Source: a virus. From it: 40,416 nucleotides of DNA. Both the position numbers and the translations under genes were made by a program. The number at the start of each line of letters is the position of its first letter. Within the stretch, counting starts at the first letter, position 1. This document shows positions 29,059 through 37,200 of the stretch, piece by piece. The stretch lies in IMG/VR virus record IMGVR_UViG_3300044622_000496, positions 1 through 40,416 of that record; one strand, given 5' to 3'. The notes beneath the pieces were generated by a model, which saw only the letters and a list, made by a program, of their open reading frames with translations, searched no databases and was not told the origin of the DNA.

Positions 29059-30647
29059 GAATGGCGCTCCAACCTCGCGGGCGCAGGCCCCTTTTGCCGT
29101 CGCCTCGACAGGCGCGCCCGGTGACGTTTCCGGCGCCTGTGCGCGGCTGGGTAACGAACACAAGCCTTGCCCAGCCCGTCGATCAGGCGGCGTTGGTGCT
29201 GGACAACTGGTTTCCGACACAGACCGGCATCAAACTGCGCGGAGGGTGCGCAAAATACGCCACGCTGCCAGCTGCATGCACATCTGTTTTTGCCTACCAG
29301 TCCGGCACGACGGAGGCTTTGTTTGCAGCGACCGGCGTTGCCATTTACGACATAACAACGGTCGCCAACGTGAACGTGGCGCCCAGCGCAGCAGTGTCGA
29401 GCCTGACCGGCGGCGACTGGACGTTCGTTCAATTCCAGACCAGCGGCGGCGATTTCCTCGTCGGCTGCAACGGCGCTGACACGCCGCGCGAGTATGACGG
29501 ATCGGCATGGTCATCCAGCACCATGACGGGCTTGACCACTTCGCTGCTCAGCCATGTGTGGGCCTACAAGAACCGCCTGTTTTTCGTCGAAGGCGGATCG
29601 ATGCGGTTCTGGTATCTGCCGGTGGGGTCGAAGAGCGGCGCGCTGACAAGTTTCAGCCTTGCTGGCGTGTTCGGCAAGGGCGGCAGCATCCTGTTTGGCG
29701 CCACATGGTCGCTGGACGCAGGCGACGGTGTGGATGACCTGTGCGTGATCGTCTCGACGATGGGCGAGGTGGCGGTCTACCAGGGCACAAACCCCAGCGA
29801 TGCGAACGCATGGCAATTGTCGGGCCGTTACGAAATTGCAGCGCCGCTCGGTAAAAACGCGGTGGAGCGCGCAGGTGGCGAACTGCTGGTCGCGACGGTC
29901 GAAGGCATCGTGCCGATCTCGCAGGCCGTCAGCAAAGACCCGGCGGCGCTGAGCCTCGCTGCGGTGACGCGGGCCATCGAGCCAGACTGGACGACGGCTG
30001 TGCGCGACCGCGCGGGCCTGCCTTGGACGCTGAAGAAGTACAGCGAGCGAAACCAGATGATCGTGGGCATGCCCAGCCCGTCATCCTCGGTCGCCAAGCT
30101 GAGTTTTGTCTGCAACCTCGAAACCGGGGCATGGTGCAGGTTTACCGGGGCGCCGTTCGACATCCGTGGGCAAACGGTCCTGCTTGGCGTGCATTATGTC
30201 GGAACGGGCGAGGGATTTATCTACCAGACCGACAGCGGCGGCAGCGACAATGGCGCCACCTACGCATGCGAATATGTCGGGCATTTCAGCTATCTGGGCG
30301 CCGGTCCTGCGATCAAATCCGTAAACCTCGTGCGAGCCTCATTCCGCGCCACGCGGGCGTTCATTGCCAAGGTGTCGGGAAGCGTGGACTACGGCGTGAC
30401 GCTGCCAGCTGCGCCAAGCAGCGTGGCTAACTCCACGGTCACTGCGTGGGACAGCGGTCTCTGGGACACAGCGATCTGGGATGGCTCCGGCGGCGCCTTG
30501 AGCGTGACCAGCAACTGGCAATCGGTGGCGAAGGCCGGGTTCGTGTTCGCTCCGCAGGTGCAGGTGACGTGCGGCGTGACACCGAAGCCGGATGCGGAAC
30601 TGATGGCGTTCGACGTAATGTATGAGATCGGCGGAGTGGTTGTATGA
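29055..30647 (+). CDS. Tail hub / nozzle protein (T7 gp12 or P22 gp10-like)
   Basis: A 530-residue beta-rich protein from ATG 29055 (ATGA). N-terminal part has GWVTNTSLAQPVDQAALVLDNWFP, FPTQTGIKLRGG, found at the start of podovirus nozzle proteins; repeated strand blocks (WTFVQFQTSGGDFLVGCNG, LSHVWAYKNRLFFVEGG, FGATWSLDAGDGVDDLCVIVS) fit a beta-propeller. A C-terminal domain follows (about 400-530). It would form the six-fold hub or nozzle under the adaptor. Length is a little below T7 gp12. Confidence 0.82.
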   Translation: MRMALQPRGRRPLLPSPRQARPVTFPAPVRGWVTNTSLAQPVDQAALVLDNWFPTQTGIKLRGGCAKYATLPAACTSVFAYQSGTTEALFAATGVAIYDITTVANVNVAPSAAVSSLTGGDWTFVQFQTSGGDFLVGCNGADTPREYDGSAWSSSTMTGLTTSLLSHVWAYKNRLFFVEGGSMRFWYLPVGSKSGALTSFSLAGVFGKGGSILFGATWSLDAGDGVDDLCVIVSTMGEVAVYQGTNPSDANAWQLSGRYEIAAPLGKNAVERAGGELLVATVEGIVPISQAVSKDPAALSLAAVTRAIEPDWTTAVRDRAGLPWTLKKYSERNQMIVGMPSPSSSVAKLSFVCNLETGAWCRFTGAPFDIRGQTVLLGVHYVGTGEGFIYQTDSGGSDNGATYACEYVGHFSYLGAGPAIKSVNLVRASFRATRAFIAKVSGSVDYGVTLPAAPSSVANSTVTAWDSGLWDTAIWDGSGGALSVTSNWQSVAKAGFVFAPQVQVTCGVTPKPDAELMAFDVMYEIGGVVV

Positions 30648-31096
30648 AACTGGTGTGGGGGCATTCGGACGCGGTCGAGCAATTTGTCGCTGACCTGATC
30701 CCTCGGTGTGCTGAAGGTTTCGGCCCGTGCAACGCGGTGGGCATCATCAACCGGGAAGGCGCTCTCGTCGCGGGCTGGGTCTGGCACGGATGGGATGTCC
30801 CTGCACAGACAATAGAATTCAGCGGGGCGTCGATCACACCGAAGTGGATGACACGATCGATCCTGCATGAGCTGTTTTCGTATGCATTCGACCTTCTGGG
30901 CTGTCAGATGATCATGACACGGAACAGTGAACACAACACAAGACTGCACCGGCAATTGTCCGCCTACGGATTTACCCGCCATGACGTGCCGCGCCTGTTC
31001 GGCAGGAAAGAGGACGGCGTGGTCTGGTTCCTGACTGACGACCAGTGGCGAGCAGGTGCGTTTTACCAGAAGGAGCGTGAGCATGTCGAAGCCTAG
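30644..31096 (+). CDS. GNAT-like acetyltransferase fold protein
   Basis: A 150-residue protein with ATGA overlap. Middle and C-terminal parts (IINREGALVAGWVWHGWD, LHELFSYAFDLLGCQMIMTR, NTRLHRQLSAYGFTRHDVPRLFGRKEDGVVW, in pieces) have the shape of a GNAT domain: strand, helix, strand, then a helix with N-x-x-L-H-R-x-L ending in 'GF'. Such genes are common between the tail hub and internal protein genes of podoviruses; they may be inactive folds in the virion or may modify a host protein. The acetyl-CoA motif (Q/RxxGxG/A) is not obvious, so activity is uncertain. Confidence 0.65.
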   Translation: MKLVWGHSDAVEQFVADLIPRCAEGFGPCNAVGIINREGALVAGWVWHGWDVPAQTIEFSGASITPKWMTRSILHELFSYAFDLLGCQMIMTRNSEHNTRLHRQLSAYGFTRHDVPRLFGRKEDGVVWFLTDDQWRAGAFYQKEREHVEA

Positions 31097-32744
31097 ACCC
31101 CCAACCCCGCCGAACCCGCAAGAGGTTGCTGGCGCGCAGACCGGAACGAACGTATCGACCGCTATCGCCAACACAGCGATGGGGCAGGTCAATCAGGTCA
31201 CACCAGATGGCTCGCTGACCTATTCTGCGACCGGGCAGCACACATGGACCGACCCATCGACCGGCCAGACCTACACCGTTCCGCAGTACACCGCGACGAC
31301 GACACTGAGCCCCGAAGCGCAGGCAATCCGCGCCCAGAACAATGCCGCGAGCCTGAACCTTGCCACGCTCGCAGCAAACCAGTCTGGACGTGCTGATCAA
31401 CTGCTGTCGCAGCCGTTCTCGCTCGACAGCGTGCCAGCGGGCGCAGATCGCTCCGGTTTCGGGCCTGCGACCTACGGCGCCGATCTCAACGCCCCGCAGT
31501 TCAGCTCCACCGGCACGCCATTGCCGGGCATGTCGCAAGGCGCAATGGTGCCGGGCGCATCGCAGGGTACGGCTGGCCCGCAGTTCGGGGGGGTCGGCAC
31601 GAACGCAAACCTGCAAGACAGCTACACGCCGGAAGGCGGCTTCAGCGCAGATCGGCAGCGGGTCGAGGACGCGCTCATGGGCCGTCTGGAACAGCAGCGC
31701 GGGCGCGACATGGAAGGGCTGCGCACCCAGCTCGCCAATCAGGGCATCGGCATCGGCACAGAGGCCTACAGCCGCGCACTGCAAGATTTCGAGCGCACCA
31801 ACACCGACATGCGTACCAGCGCCATCCTCGGATCAGGACAGGAGCAAAGCCGCCTGCTGGGCGAGGCTCGAGGGGCGGCAGGGTTCACCAATGACGCGCG
31901 TCAGGCCGGGTTCCAGAACCAGCTCACGGGCACACAGTTTAACAACGCCAACAACCTGCAATCCTACCAGCTGGCAGAAGACCAGCGCCGGTATGGCGAT
32001 GCAATGGGCCTCCAGCGGTTCGGCATGGGCGAGGACATGCGCCGCTATGACGACGCACAGCGCGCGGGCCTGTTCGGCATGGCAGAGGACCAGCGCCGCT
32101 ACGGCGATGCGATGGCCCAGCAACAGTTCGGCAACCAGCAGGCGATCCAAGGCAGGGGCGATGCGATTGCTGACAGCCGGTTCGCTCAGCAGGCCAGCAT
32201 CTATGACGCGATGGACAATGCACGTATGCGCGCGATGCAGGAACAGCTCGCGCTCCGCAACCAGCCCATCAACGAAATCACCGCGCTCATGTCAGGTTCG
32301 CAGGTGCAGACCCCGCAGTTCGGGATTGCTCAGTCGGCCATGATACCGACCACGGACTATGCGGGGATCAGGCAGCAGGGCTTCAACAACCAGATGGCCA
32401 ATTACCAGCAGCAGAACGCGAACTATCAGGCAATGATGGGCGGACTGTTCAATCTGGGCGGTGCAGCAATCGGACAGGGCGGCTTGTTTGGGCGACCCAA
32501 CCCCCCTTCCTCCACCCCCGGCGGTGGCGGCTCAGATCGCCGCATCAAAGCCGACATAGAGCCTATGGGCCAGCGCAACGGGCACAACTGGTATAAATTC
32601 CGCTACGTGTGGGAAGAGCCCGGCACGGTCCACGAAGGCGTCATGGCACAGGAAGTCATGGAGACCCGGCCTGACGCGGTCAGCAAGCACCCGATAGGCT
32701 TCTACGTGGTCGATTATGCTGCGCTCGGACTGGAGATGGTGTGA
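31083..32744 (+). CDS. Virion internal or tail protein with C-terminal S74 chaperone domain
   Basis: A 553-residue protein from ATG 31083. The N-terminal part is Thr/Gln/Ala-rich (QVTPDGSLTYSATGQHTW); the middle is helical with three near-repeats of about 19 residues (EDQRRYGDAM, EDMRRYDDAQ, EDQRRYGDAM; residues about 298-353). The last 70 residues form an intramolecular chaperone of peptidase S74 type: SDRRIKADIEP with Ser 484 and Lys 489 as the catalytic pair, WYKFRYVW, HEGVMAQEVME and the end VDYAALGLEM. In fibres this domain helps trimers fold and then cuts itself off. Its presence on a coiled-coil protein beside internal virion genes is notable. Confidence 0.75.
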   Translation: MSKPRPPTPPNPQEVAGAQTGTNVSTAIANTAMGQVNQVTPDGSLTYSATGQHTWTDPSTGQTYTVPQYTATTTLSPEAQAIRAQNNAASLNLATLAANQSGRADQLLSQPFSLDSVPAGADRSGFGPATYGADLNAPQFSSTGTPLPGMSQGAMVPGASQGTAGPQFGGVGTNANLQDSYTPEGGFSADRQRVEDALMGRLEQQRGRDMEGLRTQLANQGIGIGTEAYSRALQDFERTNTDMRTSAILGSGQEQSRLLGEARGAAGFTNDARQAGFQNQLTGTQFNNANNLQSYQLAEDQRRYGDAMGLQRFGMGEDMRRYDDAQRAGLFGMAEDQRRYGDAMAQQQFGNQQAIQGRGDAIADSRFAQQASIYDAMDNARMRAMQEQLALRNQPINEITALMSGSQVQTPQFGIAQSAMIPTTDYAGIRQQGFNNQMANYQQQNANYQAMMGGLFNLGGAAIGQGGLFGRPNPPSSTPGGGGSDRRIKADIEPMGQRNGHNWYKFRYVWEEPGTVHEGVMAQEVMETRPDAVSKHPIGFYVVDYAALGLEMV

Positions 32745-34207
32745 TGCCCTACAACGTCTTCAACCGCTCCCGCATGCAGCCTCAAATGGCCGTTCCCGGC
32801 GGATCAATGCGTCAAGGCATTGTGGCCCCATATCGGATGGGTCCAGATCAAACCGTTGTTGATGGCGGTTCTATGCGGGACAATATCGTCAGCACACCAA
32901 CTATGCGCGAAGCCCTAGTGCAAACCCAGCCACAGCAGTCCGTCGCAGAAATCCTGTCCGAACCGCTCGGCGAGGTTTCGCCCAATTTAGGCAGGGTCTC
33001 GTCGGAAGCATCGCGTCAGCGCCAGATCGCGGACATGCTGCTCGAAGGCGCAAACAGCAGGCAGGCCACCGATCTCGTCACCGGGTTCAGCAAGCTGGGC
33101 GAAGCTTTCATTGCGCGCAACGCGGGCAAGCGGGCCGACGAGGCAGAAGCAAAAGCGCAGAGCGTTCAGTCAGCTCTGATGCAGCAGGCAATGCAAACCG
33201 GACCCGAAGGCAAGGCTGCGCTGGATCAACTTCTTGCCAATAATCAGGAATATGGAATTCAAGCTGCCATGCTGGCGCAGGCTCCTAAGACACCGCGCGA
33301 TCCATTGGTCGTCAATAACCGCGTCGTAAATCCAGATAATCCGGCGGAAATTTACGCTGATTACAGCGACCCGGCGCCGGTTGTGGAAACCTACGAAGAT
33401 TACGCGCCGGACGGTGCGCCGGGTGGATATTACCAAAGGAACACGGTGACCGGCAAGGTAGAACGGGTAGCAGGCCCAGAGAGGGCTCCAGAAAATGGCG
33501 TGACTGTTCTTCCGGACGGGACGATCATGGTTGGCGGACCTGCGGGTGCAGGTTCTATCTTCGGCAAGACGGGTGACAGTGCTGGTGCGTCCCTGTTCTC
33601 GGGCGCGCTCGAAGACGCAGATGTAACAGACACCACCTTGGGATATTTCAACCGCGCAGAAGAAATCTTGAACAGCGGCTATGACACGGGCGCGCTAGCC
33701 GAAATCAGAGGCAATGCCGGAGCAATTGCAAACGATCTCGGCTTAAAAGGGTTTGGTTGGAGTTCAGACAAATCCGTTGGCGATTACGAAGAGTTCAACA
33801 CGATCAACAAACAACTTGCCGCAAATATGCTGAAGCTGTTTGGCGGTTCAGACACTGAACGCGAACTAGCCATTGCCATCACGTCTAACATTGGACCGCG
33901 CATGGCGAATGAGACCAACAGGCGCATGATTACTGCCGGAAAACGGTTGATAGAAATTCAGCGCGCAAAGCCGGAATACATTGCACAATGGACGCGCCGT
34001 TGGCGGTCGGTGGACGCGATCAACCCGGAAACGGGCCTTGGTTTCCAAGCCACATGGGACCGCTACCTGGAAGAACAGGCGGCAGGGCTGACTGGCGCTG
34101 CCAACACGTCGCGCCAAGTCGCCGTGGAAGGTGCGGCGGCAGGCTGGACGCAAGAAAAAGAAGCGCGCCGCCTTGCCTTGGAAGCTATGCTGAACGGAGG
34201 TGAATAA
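32744..34207 (+). CDS. Internal virion (ejection) protein
   Basis: A 487-residue protein from ATG 32744 (TGATG overlap). It has a Met/Gln/Ser-rich start (VPGGSMRQGIVAP, DGGSMRDNIVS, two similar segments), long helices (RQRQIADMLLEGANSRQATDL, FSKLGEAFIARNAGKRADE), a short beta part and a helical C-terminus (AITSNIGPRMANETNRRMI). It lies between the S74 protein and the giant internal protein, the position of the mid-sized ejection protein of podoviruses (as T7 gp15 or P22 gp20). Role inferred by position and composition. Confidence 0.65.
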   Translation: MPYNVFNRSRMQPQMAVPGGSMRQGIVAPYRMGPDQTVVDGGSMRDNIVSTPTMREALVQTQPQQSVAEILSEPLGEVSPNLGRVSSEASRQRQIADMLLEGANSRQATDLVTGFSKLGEAFIARNAGKRADEAEAKAQSVQSALMQQAMQTGPEGKAALDQLLANNQEYGIQAAMLAQAPKTPRDPLVVNNRVVNPDNPAEIYADYSDPAPVVETYEDYAPDGAPGGYYQRNTVTGKVERVAGPERAPENGVTVLPDGTIMVGGPAGAGSIFGKTGDSAGASLFSGALEDADVTDTTLGYFNRAEEILNSGYDTGALAEIRGNAGAIANDLGLKGFGWSSDKSVGDYEEFNTINKQLAANMLKLFGGSDTERELAIAITSNIGPRMANETNRRMITAGKRLIEIQRAKPEYIAQWTRRWRSVDAINPETGLGFQATWDRYLEEQAAGLTGAANTSRQVAVEGAAAGWTQEKEARRLALEAMLNGGE

Positions 34208-34212
34208 CAGCC

Positions 34213-37200
34213 ATGACCCCGGAAGAACGCAAAAGACTTGAACTCGAACTCGAGCTGCTCAATCTCGAAAAAGAGAAAGCGCAGGCAACGCAGTCACGTC
34301 CACAGAGCCCCTTTCTGGCGCGCGGCTACGACATGGCAGCTAATGCTCAGTCAACGCCGCCACAGATGCGCGCCAGCCTTCCCGGCGCAACCGGCCCAGA
34401 CCGTATGACGAACCGCACAGACAGTGCTGTGCTGGCAAAGGCGCGCCAAGTCGAAGCGGACATTGCCAGCGCGACCCGCAAGGCGCGTGTGGCGCCCGTG
34501 GACAAGCGCGCAAACGCAGCAGCCGACGCGGCAATGGCCGAATTCGGCAAGAAGCTCGACAACCCATTTTTGATGGCAATGGGCGGCAACGCCATGCAGA
34601 TCGCCGGGCGTGATGCTGCTGAAAACGTTTACGAGCAAGAGGGCGTCGTGTCCTCGGCAACCGCGCATGAGGCCAACCTTCTCAATTCGATAGCATTGGG
34701 TCTTCCGGCTATCTTGAACAAGGACGCCCGGCAATTTCTCGCGCAGGCAACGGCAGATCGTCCGTTGGCGTCCTTGTCAGCGCAAGTAATAGGCTCGCTG
34801 GCGCCATTAAGCGGCATGTTTACCGCAGGCCGGGCCGGGGCTAACGCTGCGGCGCGCGGATTTAGCGTGCCTGTTCCGTTCACGGGCAAAACAATCACGA
34901 CGCCAAACCTCATTCCGCGCGGCGGAGACGCAGCGTCACGGTTAACACGTTACAGCGGTTCGCTCGCTAACGACGCGGGAAACACTGCTCTGGGCACTGC
35001 TACTTATCAGGCAATGATCAACGAGCCGATCCAATCGGCAGCGGAGGGCCGGGAGCTTACCCTGGGCAGCATGGGTGAAGCGGGGGCGCGTGGATTTACC
35101 GACCCGTTCAACCTGATACCCTTGGCCGCATCTGGCACTATGCGGACATGGAACGCGCTCACGTCAGGCGTTGCTACGCCATCTCCAAAAGCTGCGCAGA
35201 TGGTCAATCAGTACGGCGTCGGACCTCGTCAGACGCCGGGCTCAGCGGGCATTGCCCAGACGGCGCAGCAGTTTGGCGGGCGCGTCAGGCCGCAAGACAT
35301 CCGTGGTCTGACGAATATCGAGAACGCGCTCCGGTTCGCTCTCCGGGATGTGCCCGGCGTCAATGTGAACGCACGTATAGCAGACGGGTTCCAGCGCATT
35401 CGCCAGAGCCTGCCGCTCGTGGACGACCCGACGATGAACCTCGCGCGTCTCATAGAGCGTGAGTTTGCGGAAGATGCGCCTCAGATAAGAGCAATCATCC
35501 GTAACTTCCTCGGGAAAGTCGGCACGGACAGTTCTGCGGGCGAGACCATTGTGGGCGGCGCGGCTAATCAGATGCGTGGTGCGCAAGCGGATGTCCTCGA
35601 GCAGGAAGCGATGTCTGTTTTCGGCAATCAGCCGAAGCAGAACGCTAAGGAGGTTCTGGAGCAAAATCTAGAACTGCTCGGCGAGGAGACCTACGCGCCG
35701 ATCATGCGGGCAGCAACGTCGGCGCCCCCGCAGGCCCAGCAGCGCGCAGCAAGCTTGGTCAACCGGCGCCCCGAAGCGGACGACATTCTTTTCAACCGCG
35801 CCGACCGCGAAGGGCTGACGGTCGAAGATTACATCGCGCGCAACCCGCTTGAAGCATTGCACTGGGTCCAGTCTGATCTCGCCAAACAGGCGCGCGCTTT
35901 GCGGGCGGCCAACAATCCTGATACCGCCCTTGAGGGCGTGATCCAAAATATGAAGACGGTCCTGCGGGACAACGTGCCGAACTACCGTGAAGCAGACGCA
36001 CTTTATGCCTCCAACGCCCGCGCTCTGGGGCGCCTCGGGACGACGCGGGGGCCGGACGCCGGGGTCGAAGGTGAGCTGAAATATGATCCTGGCTTCGGCG
36101 AAGGCCTGCTTGGCCCTGGCGGTGCTGCCGGTCGCGCAGAAGGCCGTGCGACGGCCAGCAACGTCTATGAGGGCATGGACGAGCGCAGCCGCCGCGCTGC
36201 CGCCATAAGCGTTCGTGAGGTCATCCTCGACGATCTGAACAAAGCACGCGCCGCCGGTGACGAGCAGCGTTACGAAATTGCGGCAAGGTTCTCAAAACTG
36301 AACAGCGAAGGCGCCCTTCAGGCGCTGGTCGATGTCTTCGGTGACGAGGGGCGCCGTATCGTCAATCGCATCCGGCAGTTTGTGGATGCCAACGAATTCG
36401 CTCGCGACATTGATCCGATTACCGGGTCGAACACGAAAAACAAGTTCACGGCTGCGCAGACCGGCGCTCAGCCGTTTGCCGGTCCTATGGGCCAGGCCAC
36501 ACAGGGCATAGCAGGGTCGCTCGGCCAGAACGCAGTCGGCGATGCCTTCCTGATGGCGAGCGGCATCACAAGCGCACCAGTGATGTCCGCAATACGTTTT
36601 GCCCCGTTTCTGGCCGACAGGCTCCAGCCGGGCCGTCGGACGCAGCGCAACATCGCAGAGACGCTGCTCCGCCGGGGACAGATCGGCAGTCAGGTGCAGC
36701 CGCCTCCGCGCGGGCCGGGGCCGATAGAACCCCTAAATCCGACCACCCTGCCGGGCTATCGGCCACCGGGCGGCAGCGCGCCTCCGCAAGGCAACCCGCT
36801 TGCCAGCAATGGCGTCCACGCCAGCATCATGTCCGGCTTGATGCCATCGCGTCCGCCGTCATTTGTCAGCGCACCAGGGCAGGCAATGCGCAGCGCGCTC
36901 GCTGGCGGCGCTACGCCGCTGCCCGGCCCCGGCAACAAGCTCATCCCGCCAGCGCCAGCTGTAGGCCCCATCGGCAATCAAAGCGCAGAGGAAACATTTT
37001 TTTCAACCGCGCCGACAACGGCGCCTCCTCCTATTCGCGTCAAAGGCATGTCTAAAGCTGATGGCAACAAGCACGGCCTGATGCCTCACCTGCGCATGCA
37101 GACAAGCCAGCCGCCGACTGGCAAGGCAAAGCTCGTTCAGGACACGAATGCTGCTAACGCGCCTCGTCAGATCGCGGAGCTAGATGGCATCCTGAAGGCG

